The notes: a model not told the origin generated them from the sequence alone. Positions 29,881-38,778 are shown, numbered from the stretch's first letter. The stretch: DNA of 64,000 nt from Psychrobacter sp. Choline-02u-9 (GCF_002836505.1 NZ_PJBF01000051.1:1-64000); one strand, 5' to 3'. A program made the numbers and translations.

Positions 29881-30267
29881 GGCTACTCTCTATCAGTTTT
29901 TTATCAGTGAAAAGCGGTCAATAAATAAGGCAAAAACCTGCCCAAAATATTTTACTAGTGTCTGGGTCAGACCTTAGCAAAAAATGTATTAGAAAATGAT
30001 ATATACAAAAGATATCAACATATTAGGGTTTATACATACTAAATATTATATAGCCTCATCATAGCAAACCCTAACATTTACTGCCACGACCAAGCGGTAA
30101 ACCACGCACAAAATCACCTCATTCTGCTAAAATAGTGTGTTCAGTTTTATCAATCATGACTCGCGCTGACTTTGAAGACCCTTACTTACGGCACTACACG
30201 CTATGACATCGTGCTGTCTCATACTGCTAATTTATACTATAGAAACCCTCTATTTATAGGAACTGCT
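29881..30267. other. Divergent intergenic region hisB / GNAT gene
   Basis: About 390 bp between divergent genes, A+T-rich, presumably with both promoters. I see no strong consensus promoter and no other gene. An in-frame extension of the GNAT gene from 30172 lies within it but is not supported. Confidence 0.4.
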
Positions 30268-30690
30268 ATGCCTTTAGAAGCGATCGCCATTAATAGTTTG
30301 GATGCGCCACTTATCAAAAAACCTGCTCGTGACAATGAGCTAGCAGAGCGCTTGCAAGCGTTATACGATAGTGATGATGCACAGCCTGACGGTCTCGAGG
30401 TATTAAATATCGTTGAGCAAGGGTTTCAACGTGGACAGTATCTCTATGTCGGTATGTTCAATGATAAGCCTATCGCCGCTGTTGCCTGCTTTGATGATGG
30501 GCAGACCAATGCTAAGCGCCTGCAGTACCTCACTGTGCATCCAGAGAATCGTAAACGTGCTATTGATGCCAAGTTTATTAAACTGGTCTACGATTGCGAA
30601 GTTAGAAAAGGCGTACGTGAATTTGTCCCTGCGGACGCTGATATTCACCGTATCATGAGCGAGTACGAACTTCTGCGTGTAAAAGACTAA
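30268..30690 (+). CDS. Small GNAT-fold protein, PanZ/PanM-like
   Basis: A 140-residue protein with an acetyltransferase-like core (YVGMFNDKPIAAVACF, then LQYLTVHPENRKRAIDAKFIKLVYD). The order resembles PanZ (PanM), the acetyl-CoA-sensing activator of aspartate decarboxylase PanD, rather than a full acetyltransferase; the classic acetyl-CoA loop (R/Q-x-x-G-x-G/A) is replaced by RKRAID. The ATG at 30268 has AGGAACTGCT upstream and fits better than the in-frame start at 30172. No pan gene is nearby. The PanZ assignment rests on resemblance from memory and should be treated as probable only. Confidence 0.6.
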   Translation: MPLEAIAINSLDAPLIKKPARDNELAERLQALYDSDDAQPDGLEVLNIVEQGFQRGQYLYVGMFNDKPIAAVACFDDGQTNAKRLQYLTVHPENRKRAIDAKFIKLVYDCEVRKGVREFVPADADIHRIMSEYELLRVKD

Positions 30691-30766
30691 ATTGAGTGCT
30701 AAAACGATTAATTTTACTAATATCTAATTATTTATCGTCTTTTTTTCGATAAAATGCAAAAATTGC

Positions 30767-30795
30767 TTGACAGAAGCGCGTATATTTAGTTTAAT
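30767..30795 (+). promoter_or_regulatory. Promoter of tRNA-Phe
   Basis: An exact -35 TTGACA (30767-30772), 17-bp spacer and -10 TTTAAT (30790-30795) precede a G+C-containing discriminator (AGCGACC). Transcription would start near 30802, a few nt before the tRNA. Confidence 0.85.
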
Positions 30796-30813
30796 AGCGA
30801 CCTCAACGAAGAC

Positions 30814-30889
30814 GGCTCGATAGCTCAGTAGGTAGAGCAACGGATTGAAAATCCGTGTGTCGGCAGTTCGATCCTGCCTCGAGCCACCA
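30814..30889 (+). tRNA. tRNA-Phe (GAA)
   Basis: A 76-nt cloverleaf with encoded CCA end. The acceptor stem GGCTCGA pairs with TCGAGCC, the D-arm has AGCTCAGTAGGTAGAGC, the anticodon stem-loop is GGATTGAAAATCC with anticodon GAA, and the T-loop is GTTCGATCC. A consensus promoter lies upstream and a terminator downstream, so it is a single-gene transcript. Confidence 0.98.
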
Positions 30890-30906
30890 TTCGTTAATAG
30901 AATTCT

Positions 30907-30942
30907 AAAAAGCCCTGAACAGCAATGTTCGGGGCTTTTTTT
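30907..30942 (+). terminator. Terminator of tRNA-Phe
   Basis: AAAAAGCCC-GAACA pairs with TGTTC-GGGCTTTTT (one mismatch) around GCAA, followed by a T run ending near 30942. Confidence 0.92.
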
Positions 30943-31013
30943 ATGTTTAAATTTTACCGTATTCGTTAACATTCATTCTATTTATGCATTGTTCTTATTC
31001 ATATAGCCGACCA

Positions 31014-31370
31014 CTATTCGTAAAAACGACCACGTAATAGTAAATTACAGCGCTCACGCGAATCTAGGTCGTATATAGTTGCGCGGTAATCAATACCGTG
31101 ACGCCCTTCAAAAAATATCACTCGGTCGCCCACTGCCAAAAAACAAGACGTACGCGCATCATAGATAAAGCCATCTATCACAAATGCCAAATCGCGATCT
31201 ATCTCGCGTACCGTATACGTCTCACCTTGCGGAATCAAACGTTCAAACCACGCGCTATGGGCAGTCGTATTGGCTAGTATGCTTGTCGTTAGCAATAGCC
31301 ACGCTACCAGTATATTTTTGGGTAATCGCAAACGGCTCAGCTCATTTACACTTATTTTATTTCTCAACAT
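31014..31370 (-). CDS. Predicted secreted protein, function unknown
   Basis: A 118-residue protein starting MLRNKISVNELSRL, with an N-terminal hydrophobic stretch (about 19-36, NILVAWLLLTTSILANTTAHSA) that looks like a signal peptide cleaved after AHSA. The mature part of about 80 residues is beta-rich and has two cysteines (TSCFL and ERCNLL) that could form a disulfide in the periplasm. The open frame continues upstream to 31496, but that extension has no family features, and the ATG at 31370 has AGAGA upstream. I recognise no family. It ends about 70 nt from the tRNA-Phe terminator on the other strand. Confidence 0.65.
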   Translation of the reverse strand: MLRNKISVNELSRLRLPKNILVAWLLLTTSILANTTAHSAWFERLIPQGETYTVREIDRDLAFVIDGFIYDARTSCFLAVGDRVIFFEGRHGIDYRATIYDLDSRERCNLLLRGRFYE

Positions 31371-31576
31371 AGTATCTCTTGTGGTATTGCATTCATCATA
31401 TTTGTAGCCTTCATACGTCTCACAGTTGACTTTACCATAACCATTTCTACTTAACGCTTTTGATGCTAAATACCTACTGTCACGGTTGCATAACATTTTT
31501 GTGCTTTTTTCTAAACAGCTTGGCTAAGTATACTCAATAACCATATACGAATAGACAAAAATAATAGGTCATAGCT

Positions 31577-32077
31577 ATGAGAGAGTTTGATTACGACTTG
31601 GATTATAAGAGTTTAGATTTGCGCGCTCAGCCTGAGTTGTACCGTGTCGCTCGCGGTGAGCAAGGCGTATTACTGGTAGAGCCGTATAAGTCTGAGATTT
31701 TACCCCATTGGCGTTTTGCGACTCCCGATATCGCCCGCGAGAGTAGTGAAGCTATCTATCAGATGTTTTTAGATTACTTGGCTGACGATGACTTCGTCGG
31801 TGCAGATATGGCGCGTAAGTTTATACAAATGGGCTATACCCGTGCTCGTCGCTATGCCAATCACAAAGGTGGTAAAAAATATAAAGGCGCGGTACCTGAT
31901 GATAAAAAAGGTCAAAGCGGCGCTCATGGTCGCGAAGAATTGCCACGACAAGAGGAAGACCCAGTTAAAGCAGAATCCGCACGAATCTTTAAAGTTAAAT
32001 GGGACGAATGCCGTGAGAATGAAGACTATTTAAGAATGAAAAAAGAGCATCGTGAACGCTATAAAGATGTCGAATAG
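31577..32077 (+). CDS. DUF4385-family protein
   Basis: A 166-residue cytoplasmic protein matching the DUF4385 family, whose function is unknown. The core is FDYDLDYKSLDLRAQPELYRV near the start, then LLVEPYKSEILPHWRFATPDIA and the M.Y.RARRYANHKGGKKY block at about 90-108. The C-terminal part is highly charged (KWDECRENEDYLRMKKEHRERY). It is a single gene between the secreted protein and gph; nothing in the context indicates a role. Confidence 0.8.
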   Translation: MREFDYDLDYKSLDLRAQPELYRVARGEQGVLLVEPYKSEILPHWRFATPDIARESSEAIYQMFLDYLADDDFVGADMARKFIQMGYTRARRYANHKGGKKYKGAVPDDKKGQSGAHGREELPRQEEDPVKAESARIFKVKWDECRENEDYLRMKKEHRERYKDVE

Positions 32078-32194
32078 ATGCTAATGCTCAAGACATTAAG
32101 CACAACAGGTAACTAAATTGACTGGTCTCAGAACGCTACTGTGCTAAGGTATGGCCAATATAATAAATATAACGATTTTCAATAGTGAGGAACA

Positions 32195-32878
32195 ATGAAT
32201 AAGCAGCTTTTAATTTTTGATTTTGATGGAACGCTCATTGATAGCGTACCTGATTTGGCCGACGCCACCAACACCATGCTAACCACATTAGGCAAAGACA
32301 CCTACCCTATCGAGACGATACGTAACTGGATAGGAAATGGCTCACGCCTGCTCGTAGAGCGCGCGTTGGTTGGTAAAGTGGAAGTAGCAGAAGGTGAGCT
32401 AACGGTTGAGGAAGCCGATCATGCAGAGCAAATATTTTTTGAGGCTTATAAGAATCTTAGTGGTAGCAAAACCGTTGCCTATCCAGATGTCGATGACGGA
32501 CTCAAAAAACTGCACGCAGCTGGCTATACGCTTGCTTTAGTCACCAATAAGCCCATTCGATTTGTACCGAAGATATTGCACTCATTTGGCTGGCAAGATT
32601 TGTTTAGTGAAGTGATGGGCGGCGACAGTTTATCTGTCAAAAAACCAGATCCAGCGCCCCTACTGCATGTCTGTGAGACTCTCAATGTCAGTGTTGATCA
32701 GGCAGTGATGATTGGCGACTCTAGGAACGATATGTTGGCTGGACAGAACGCCAATATGGACACGCTCGGTTTGTCTTATGGTTATAACTACGGCCAAGAT
32801 ATTCGCGAATTAAATCCGACCGAAGCCTTTGATCACTTTGCGGACTTGGTTGCTTGGGTTATGAAAGATAGAGTTTAG
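32195..32878 (+). CDS. gph: Phosphoglycolate phosphatase (HAD family)
   Basis: Gph removes phosphate from 2-phosphoglycolate, a product of DNA repair and oxidative side reactions. The 227 residues have HAD motif I FDFDGTLIDSVPDL at the N-terminus, motif II ALVTNKP, the lysine of motif III in SVKKPDPAPLL and motif IV VMIGDSRNDMLAG, with the C1 helical cap between I and II. GAGGAACA precedes the ATG. HAD phosphatases are hard to separate by sequence, so related sugar-phosphate substrates remain possible. ubiG, a frequent neighbour, is absent. Confidence 0.88.
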   Translation: MNKQLLIFDFDGTLIDSVPDLADATNTMLTTLGKDTYPIETIRNWIGNGSRLLVERALVGKVEVAEGELTVEEADHAEQIFFEAYKNLSGSKTVAYPDVDDGLKKLHAAGYTLALVTNKPIRFVPKILHSFGWQDLFSEVMGGDSLSVKKPDPAPLLHVCETLNVSVDQAVMIGDSRNDMLAGQNANMDTLGLSYGYNYGQDIRELNPTEAFDHFADLVAWVMKDRV

Positions 32879-32928
32879 TCTATAAAAAACCTATCAAATC
32901 ATCATGATGTAACTTGCTCAAACATAGA

Positions 32929-34518
32929 TTACGCTTTGCTGCGATAGCTCAGCGCCTCAGATACGTGGGCGCTGTTGATATCCGTACTATTAGCCAAATC
33001 CGCGATTGTACGCGCAACCCGTAATACTCGGTGGTAGCCACGCGCTGATAAATTTAGACGCTGCTGAGCAAGTTGCAATAACTGCTTTTCATTGTCGCCT
33101 AGTTGGATATATTCATCAATTTCGCTAGGGCTAAGTTCATTATTAACCTTTTTCTGGCGCTGCATTTGATGCTGATGCGCGACCACTACGCGATCCCGTA
33201 CTTGCTTGGAGGTTTCACCTACCTGACTGTTTTGTAGATCGGCAATCGGTAACGCAGGCACGGTAATATGTAAGTCAATACGATCTAAGAGAGGTCCAGA
33301 TAGTTTGTCTTGATAGCGTTTGATTTGCTCAGGTCGACATCGACAACGTCCTGATGTATCGCCATCATAGCCACATGGGCAAGGATTCATCGCAGCGACC
33401 AATTGAAAATTCGCTGGAAAAGTCATTTGAGAATTAGCGCGGCTAATAGTAATTTGTTTGGCTTCTAGCGGCTGACGCAGTACTTCCAGCACGCTCCGAT
33501 CAAACTCTGGTAACTCATCAAGGAACAATACTCCTTTATTAGCAAGCGTTATCTCACCCGGTTTTGGCCGTGAGCCACCACCGACTAATGCTACAGCTGA
33601 TATCGTATGATGCACTTGTCTGAACGGCCGCGTCCCATAGTCATAATCGCTGTCTGCCACCGAATAGGTACTAGCAACCTCTAGTGCATCCTCATCACTC
33701 AAGTCTGGCAATATCGTTGGCAATCGTGATGCCATGAGTGTCTTGCCAGAACCTGGGGGCCCTGTAAATAACAATGAATGGCCACCAGCGGCGGCAATCT
33801 CTAACGCGCGTCTGGCATGGTGCTGTCCTTTGACATCAGCTAAATCCACTTGATAGCCAACATGCTGCTGTGTGGGACTAGGCTGTACTACTGCTAAACT
33901 CTCATAGCTTGCACTTGGGTCAACGAGCGACTGCAGATGGTCGCAAACTGCTTTTAGACTCTGAGCAGCTAGTATCGTTACGCCATCAACGCGGCTGGCC
34001 TCACGACCATTATCAATCGGCACGATCAGTTGCGGTGTTGTCGGCGGCGAGTTATTTGAGTTATTTGAATTATTTTGTCCTTGGTCACTCGCTGTTAACT
34101 GCGACAATGCTAATGCCAATTTCTCAGCTTTGATTGCTCGTGCGACTGCCAAACTACCAGTTACTTGTCGCAATTGACCATTGAGCGCTAATTCGCCAAT
34201 AAATTCAAATCCTGATAGCACCTCTGGCTCAAGCTGTCCGCTTGCTGCCAGTATACCAATAGCAATTGGTAAGTCTAAACGCGCGCCATCTTTAGGCAAA
34301 TCAGCAGGGGCTAAATTGATCGTGAGGCGGCGATTAGGAAACTGGAAACCTGAATTGAGAATGGCGGAGCGCACCCTGTCTTTACTCTCACGCACGGCGG
34401 CCTCAGGTAGCCCAACGATGGTCAATGCAGGCAGTCCTTGCGATAGATGCACCTCAATGATGACCTTGGGAGCATGCAGACCAACCACCGAACGGGTATA
34501 GACTTGGGCAAACGACAT
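32929..34518 (-). CDS. comM: ComM/YifB, Mg-chelatase-like AAA+ ATPase
   Basis: ComM is a hexameric helicase that promotes branch migration during natural transformation. The 529 residues from 34518 have an N-terminal Lon-protease-like domain (FAQVYTRSVVGLHAPKV...GLPEAAVRESKDRVRSA), the AAA+ core with Walker A GPPGSGKT, Walker B LFLDELPEF, a zinc-like cysteine cluster (MNPCPCGYDGDTSGRCRC) and a C-terminal Mg-chelatase domain. A short N/Q/S-rich insertion occurs at about 180-195. The open frame extends upstream to 34614, but ATG 34518 has AGGAAG 6 nt away and starts the family alignment. With dprA further right, it suggests that the organism keeps transformation genes. Confidence 0.94.
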   Translation of the reverse strand: MSFAQVYTRSVVGLHAPKVIIEVHLSQGLPALTIVGLPEAAVRESKDRVRSAILNSGFQFPNRRLTINLAPADLPKDGARLDLPIAIGILAASGQLEPEVLSGFEFIGELALNGQLRQVTGSLAVARAIKAEKLALALSQLTASDQGQNNSNNSNNSPPTTPQLIVPIDNGREASRVDGVTILAAQSLKAVCDHLQSLVDPSASYESLAVVQPSPTQQHVGYQVDLADVKGQHHARRALEIAAAGGHSLLFTGPPGSGKTLMASRLPTILPDLSDEDALEVASTYSVADSDYDYGTRPFRQVHHTISAVALVGGGSRPKPGEITLANKGVLFLDELPEFDRSVLEVLRQPLEAKQITISRANSQMTFPANFQLVAAMNPCPCGYDGDTSGRCRCRPEQIKRYQDKLSGPLLDRIDLHITVPALPIADLQNSQVGETSKQVRDRVVVAHQHQMQRQKKVNNELSPSEIDEYIQLGDNEKQLLQLAQQRLNLSARGYHRVLRVARTIADLANSTDINSAHVSEALSYRSKA

Positions 34519-34614
34519 CAGCATCTTCCTAATACAGAGTATCATTGATAATAAAGTATTATTTATCAACGCGCAAATGTCGTGTTTTATTGCTGGTGTG
34601 GAGAGAATCACCAC

Positions 34615-34641
34615 AACCTCAGCGTCCTTCTGAGGTTTTTT
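34615..34641 (+). terminator. Plus-strand terminator with no known gene upstream
   Basis: AACCTCAG (34615-34622) pairs with CTGAGGTT (34630-34637) around a 7-nt loop and is followed by TTTTAT. It sits between the divergent genes comM and hemN, so it does not serve either. It may end a small RNA starting in 34519-34614, or a failed leader transcript. Confidence 0.75.
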
Positions 34642-34710
34642 ATGTGTAAATGATAGCTCTATTTTAATATTTAAGAATACTCACCGACCACCCCACTGCT
34701 AACAAGGATT

Positions 34711-34719
34711 TGCTATACT
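34711..34719 (+). promoter_or_regulatory. Extended -10 promoter candidate for hemN
   Basis: TGCTATACT, the same 9-mer as before nqrM and avtA, lies about 150 bp before the hemN start. I see no good FNR box (TTGAT-N4-ATCAA) nearby, though hemN is often oxygen-regulated. Confidence 0.45.
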
Positions 34720-34871
34720 AACTACTATACATTTAGCGATACATACTGCTGCCGATGATATATTCAAGCCGTGTTATCAATCAATCTTAAAAGCAAAAAA
34801 TAAACGCCAAATCCGAAATCATTGATAATATAAAAACCAGCAGTATCTAGAGTAAAAACGAGGAATATCGC

Positions 34872-36428
34872 ATGACAGACTATTCAGAACAGAACACTCA
34901 GCAGCCCTACAACCGTGCGGACGAGCCGCCCACGACTGTGCGCCCTGTTATGCAGACTGACAACCCTTATGCTAGTACACGTGGCAGTATTACTAGCAAG
35001 CAGCTACCAGCATTTGATGAGGCAATCATCAATAAGTACAATCGCTCAGGGCCACGTTATACCTCTTATCCGACTGCTTTAGAATTTACTCCAATACCGG
35101 ATAGCTTTGAGGCTATCGGTCTTGAGACAAAAATCCTGCAGAATCGTGAAGGGCGCGCTCCTTTATCGCTATATTTTCATATTCCGTTCTGTCGCCACCT
35201 TTGCTACTACTGCGCTTGTAATAAGATTATTACCAAAAAAAATAGCGACTCTGGCGATTACTTGCAGTATTTAATCGCTGAAATTACGCATAAGCGCCGC
35301 CTGTTATCTACGCCAGAAGGCAGCGACAAACCATTGGTCAAACAGCTACATTTAGGCGGTGGTACGCCAACGTTTTTACGTGACGAAGAGATGGTGCAAT
35401 TATGGGAGTTTTTACAGACTCAGTTTGAGTTTTTGCCAGAAGACGAAGGTGACTACTCTATCGAAATTGATCCTCGTGAGCTGAGTGAAAACACTCTGAA
35501 AATATTGCGTAATCTCGGTTTCAACCGTATCAGCTTAGGTGTGCAAGATTTAGATGAAACTGTGCAAATTGCCGTTAATCGTGTGCATTCCGCAGAGCTT
35601 ATTGAAAGCGTGCTAACAGAAGCACGTGAGCTTGGTTTTCGCTCTATCAATATTGATTTGATTTATGGTTTACCGCATCAAACGCCTGATACTTTGGACA
35701 AAACCGTAAATCGTATCATCGAGATGTCACCAGACCGCCTATCGGTCTTTAACTATGCGCATTTGCCTGAGCGATTTAAAGCCCAACGTCAGATAAAAGA
35801 TGAAGACTTGCCCAGCCCAGCTGCCAAACTGACGATGCTCGGCAATACTGTCAACACATTGACCGAAGCCGGTTATCAATATATCGGTATCGATCACTTT
35901 GCCAAACCTGATGACGAGTTGGCTATCGCCCAGCGTGAGGGTAAATTACATCGTAACTTTCAGGGTTACACCATCATGGGTGATTGTGACTTATTAGGCT
36001 TTGGTGTCTCATCAATCAGTCAGATTTCTAATGCCAATACGCGCTATATTTTGCAAAACGATACTGATCTACAGAGCTATCAAGCCAAGATTGATATGGC
36101 GAAAATTAATCCAACTGTCATGCCTGCAGTAAAGTACATTAAAACCTCTATTAAGGATCGCTTGCGTGAATATGTCATCATGAACCTGCTGTGTCATGAC
36201 TATCTCGATTTTAAAGATGTGAATCAAAAATTTGGTATCGATGCCATCACCTACTTTATTAATGAGATTCAGCAGTTGGGCGCTATGCAAGACGACAGAC
36301 TGATTGATATGGATGCAGCAGGTATGCGCGTCTTACCCAGAGGTCGCTTGCTTGGCCGTAACGTCGCCATGGTATTTGATGAATACTTAGAAAAGAAACA
36401 CCAAAACCGCTTTTCAAAAGTTATCTAA
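34872..36428 (+). CDS. hemN: Oxygen-independent coproporphyrinogen III dehydrogenase
   Basis: HemN is a radical-SAM enzyme that oxidatively decarboxylates two propionates of coproporphyrinogen III, making protoporphyrinogen IX without oxygen in heme synthesis. The 518 residues have the cluster motif C107-x3-C111-x2-C114-x-C116 (FHIPFCRHLCYYCACNK), a LGGGTPTFL SAM-binding stretch, the TIM-barrel core and a C-terminal HemN domain. The N-terminus is about 40 residues longer than E. coli HemN and rich in Q, T and P. GAGGAATATCGC precedes the ATG. Confidence 0.95.
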   Translation: MTDYSEQNTQQPYNRADEPPTTVRPVMQTDNPYASTRGSITSKQLPAFDEAIINKYNRSGPRYTSYPTALEFTPIPDSFEAIGLETKILQNREGRAPLSLYFHIPFCRHLCYYCACNKIITKKNSDSGDYLQYLIAEITHKRRLLSTPEGSDKPLVKQLHLGGGTPTFLRDEEMVQLWEFLQTQFEFLPEDEGDYSIEIDPRELSENTLKILRNLGFNRISLGVQDLDETVQIAVNRVHSAELIESVLTEARELGFRSINIDLIYGLPHQTPDTLDKTVNRIIEMSPDRLSVFNYAHLPERFKAQRQIKDEDLPSPAAKLTMLGNTVNTLTEAGYQYIGIDHFAKPDDELAIAQREGKLHRNFQGYTIMGDCDLLGFGVSSISQISNANTRYILQNDTDLQSYQAKIDMAKINPTVMPAVKYIKTSIKDRLREYVIMNLLCHDYLDFKDVNQKFGIDAITYFINEIQQLGAMQDDRLIDMDAAGMRVLPRGRLLGRNVAMVFDEYLEKKHQNRFSKVI

Positions 36429-36460
36429 GCTAGCGAAACTTTAGTCCAATTAATACACAT

Positions 36461-36489
36461 AAAAAAGACCTCAAGCGAGGTCTTTTTTT
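36461..36489. terminator. Bidirectional terminator between hemN and qmcA
   Basis: GACCTC/GAGGTC around AAGC is flanked by A6 and T7, and so serves convergent hemN and qmcA. Confidence 0.92.
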
Positions 36490-36506
36490 AATATTGCTAT
36501 GATTTC

Positions 36507-37367
36507 TTACACTTTTAATTTATCACCGACCATACCTTTTACAGTGCTTAAGATATCTGCTGGTAATACCACCATTTTGGAGTTATCAGATTCAGCCAAC
36601 TCTCGTATCGCTTTGATATATTGTTCACCCAGCAAGTATACGATCGGCATCTCTTCCTCGCCCATCGCACTAGTAATCAAACGAATCGACTCTTCAGAAC
36701 CTCTGGCTAGTACCACCTGCGCTTCAGCATCACGGCGTGAAGCTTCCAAGCGACCATCCGCTTCTAAGATAGCAGCTTGCTTTTGACCATCAGCACGGGT
36801 CACGGTCGCACGGCGCAAACGTTCTGCCGCTGCCTGCTCTTCCATGGATGCTTGCATGGTCTGCGAAGGATTAATATCTTGAATCTCTACTGTCTTAAGG
36901 GTAATACCCCAATCCGCAATATCTTCTGAAATTGCATGTTTTAGCTTGGTTTTGATCTCGTCACGACTGGACAATGCACTATCAAGATCCATCTCACCAA
37001 TGATCGAACGCAATGACGTCTGTACTAGATTACGGATACCGTACTCATAATCTTCGATACCATAGACCGCCTTATCAGGACGCACGATATTAATATAAGC
37101 GACAGCATTTGCAATAATAACGACGTTGTCACGAGTAATGACTTCTTGTGACGGGATATCGAGTACGATGTCCTTAGTCGTTACTTTATAAGCCACATCA
37201 TCTACATAAGGGATGATGAGGTTGAGTCCAGGCTCTAGCGTTTGGCTATACTTACCCAGTCTCTGCACTACCCATTTATAACCTTGCGGTACAATACGTA
37301 CGCCTTTAAACACGGTGAATACCACCAGTGCAATCAATACCACCATGACAATACTAAAGCTTTCCAT
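36507..37367 (-). CDS. qmcA: SPFH/Band 7 membrane protein (QmcA/paraslipin)
   Basis: A 286-residue membrane scaffold protein with one N-terminal helix (about 6-22) and a long SPFH domain (VPQGYKWVVQRLGKYSQTLEPGLNLIIPYVD). It is followed by the AVYGIEDYEYGIRNLVQTSLRSIIGEMDLD and R..I...I.....GI....EI.DI blocks and a charged coiled-coil region (EEQAAAERLRRATVTRADGQ). Such proteins form rings or oligomers in membrane microdomains. It is paired with the NfeD gene 16 bp upstream, the usual partner. Confidence 0.93.
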   Translation of the reverse strand: MESFSIVMVVLIALVVFTVFKGVRIVPQGYKWVVQRLGKYSQTLEPGLNLIIPYVDDVAYKVTTKDIVLDIPSQEVITRDNVVIIANAVAYINIVRPDKAVYGIEDYEYGIRNLVQTSLRSIIGEMDLDSALSSRDEIKTKLKHAISEDIADWGITLKTVEIQDINPSQTMQASMEEQAAAERLRRATVTRADGQKQAAILEADGRLEASRRDAEAQVVLARGSEESIRLITSAMGEEEMPIVYLLGEQYIKAIRELAESDNSKMVVLPADILSTVKGMVGDKLKV

Positions 37368-37383
37368 AACTCATCCCTTATTA

Positions 37384-37863
37384 TTATACCTGCATACTTT
37401 TATGCATCGCTGCCTGCGCTTTTGTACTGCTCACAATTAGCTCATTGCCAACGATATCCGTCACGACCACTCTATCACCGATTGCCACCTGCTCCCCTCT
37501 CGTACGGCACATCCATTCAGCCGCACCAACGATAGGAACACTAAATCTAACCGTGCCAGCTTTATCTAGCTGCGGTGACACGATAATCATCCCCACTTCA
37601 CCAACTATGACACTACCGCCTAGCCCAGCTTTTGTACGATCTACTGACAACGGTCTGATAAACTTGAACCAAGCTAGCAAAAACACAGCAGAGAGCACTA
37701 ACCAGACGATAATCTGAACAGAGACAGCAATAGGCAACAGCCATGATAGCGCTGCAACGATGATGGCAGCGGCACCAAACCACAGACTGGCAAACGTCGG
37801 TACAAACATCTCGACTATTAGTAATAAGAAGCCCAATACTAACCAATGCCAAGGTTCAATCAT
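37384..37863 (-). CDS. NfeD-family membrane protein
   Basis: A 159-residue protein with hydrophobic segments at about 6-25, 28-46 and 50-66, followed by a C-terminal OB-fold domain (LGGSVIVGEVGMII...GAAEWMCRTRGEQVAIGDRVVVTDIVGNELIV). This is the short NfeD form (YbbK/YqiJ-like) that partners SPFH proteins. I choose ATG 37863, which has GGAG 9 nt upstream and gives MIEPWHWLVLGFLL. Upstream in-frame ATGs at 37878 and 37905 are less well placed. It likely helps anchor or assemble QmcA. Confidence 0.88.
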   Translation of the reverse strand: MIEPWHWLVLGFLLLIVEMFVPTFASLWFGAAAIIVAALSWLLPIAVSVQIIVWLVLSAVFLLAWFKFIRPLSVDRTKAGLGGSVIVGEVGMIIVSPQLDKAGTVRFSVPIVGAAEWMCRTRGEQVAIGDRVVVTDIVGNELIVSSTKAQAAMHKSMQV

Positions 37864-38021
37864 CCAAAGTATCTCCATCCTTGCCACCATTCCTATCTTT
37901 ATCATTCCAGTTTTTAATGTAGCACATTTTTAAGGATAACAACGCTTTAACGATAATGATATATTACTTATTGGATGCTTATAAATTACTAACTTAAAGT
38001 CCTTAACATAAATTTTAAGCG

Positions 38022-38054
38022 AAAAAAAACGACCACTTAAAGTGATCGTTTTTT
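38022..38054 (-). terminator. Terminator of the first beta-barrel gene
   Basis: ACGACCACTT/AGTG-TCGT hairpin with A-rich and T-rich flanks lies just after the stop of the gene at 38077-38628. It works on the minus strand through its A run, and probably in both directions. Confidence 0.85.
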
Positions 38055-38076
38055 AGTCATCCACACAAATTAAAGC

Positions 38077-38628
38077 TTAGAATTTGTAATGTGCACCAAG
38101 AGTTAATAGCGTAAGGTCTTCAGCAACATAGTCATATTCAGCTTCAACACTCATATTAGGATTGAAGTTATAACCCAAGCCAATACCGCCAGCTACACCA
38201 CTGTCGCTATCGCTGTCACTTCCAGAGTTTCCAAGAAAGTCCTCAGCAGAAACTTCAATCTCAGCTTTAGCAAAGCCTAGTTTACCTTTTGCATATAAGC
38301 CAGTATTTGGGAATGCATAACGGTAAGTACCATAAGCACCATAAGTTTTTAGATCAAATTCAGCGTCAATGCCACTGTTACCTGTATCAACATCAGCGTC
38401 ATTAGAACCTATATACTCAATCTCAGCACCAAAGTTAGGATCGAAGTTATAACCAGCATAAACGCCATATGCGGTTGGATCATCTAAATCATCAGCATCT
38501 ACCATGAATTGACCAGCTTTAATACCAACGTATGATTGGCCAGCACCATAAGAGATGGCTGCTTGTGCGCTCATGGTCATTACTGAGCCAGCGATTACTG
38601 CGATTAAAGCTTTTTGTAGATTTTTCAT
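38077..38628 (-). CDS. Outer-membrane beta-barrel protein, tandem copy 1
   Basis: A 183-residue secreted protein with a signal peptide (MKNLQKALIAVIAGSVMTMSAQA, cleavage after AQA) and a small eight-strand barrel of the OmpA-like/porin type, ending in the aromatic HYKF expected at a barrel C-terminus. Repeated YGVYAGYNFDPNFGAEIEYIG and YGAYGTYRYAFPNTGLYAKGKLGFAK blocks are shared with the gene at 38847-39386, so the two are tandem paralogues. Surface loops rich in D, S and G (SGSDSDSDSG) differ between them. No peptidoglycan-binding OmpA domain is present. Function may be structural, adhesive or a narrow channel. Confidence 0.87.
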   Translation of the reverse strand: MKNLQKALIAVIAGSVMTMSAQAAISYGAGQSYVGIKAGQFMVDADDLDDPTAYGVYAGYNFDPNFGAEIEYIGSNDADVDTGNSGIDAEFDLKTYGAYGTYRYAFPNTGLYAKGKLGFAKAEIEVSAEDFLGNSGSDSDSDSGVAGGIGLGYNFNPNMSVEAEYDYVAEDLTLLTLGAHYKF

Positions 38629-38778
38629 ATACTTTTCTCAACTTTGGATTCAATAAACAAATAGTTTGTTTAATATCAAATGATACTCAACTATTTTCTA
38701 CTTGTTATTAGTAGTGGAGGTATCATACCAACTTATTTACCAAAGTAAACATGTGTTGCAAAAATCTTTTACAGGCAT

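Noticed and set aside
30724-30972. Minus-strand open frame of 82 codons containing a GSRQDRTADTRIFNPLLYLLSYRA stretch
   Set aside because: It is the complement of the tRNA-Phe gene and its terminator; this translation is a common annotation artefact.
34720-34871. Possible FNR box upstream of hemN
   Set aside because: Only a TTGAT half site in poor context; no TTGAT-N4-ATCAA palindrome found.
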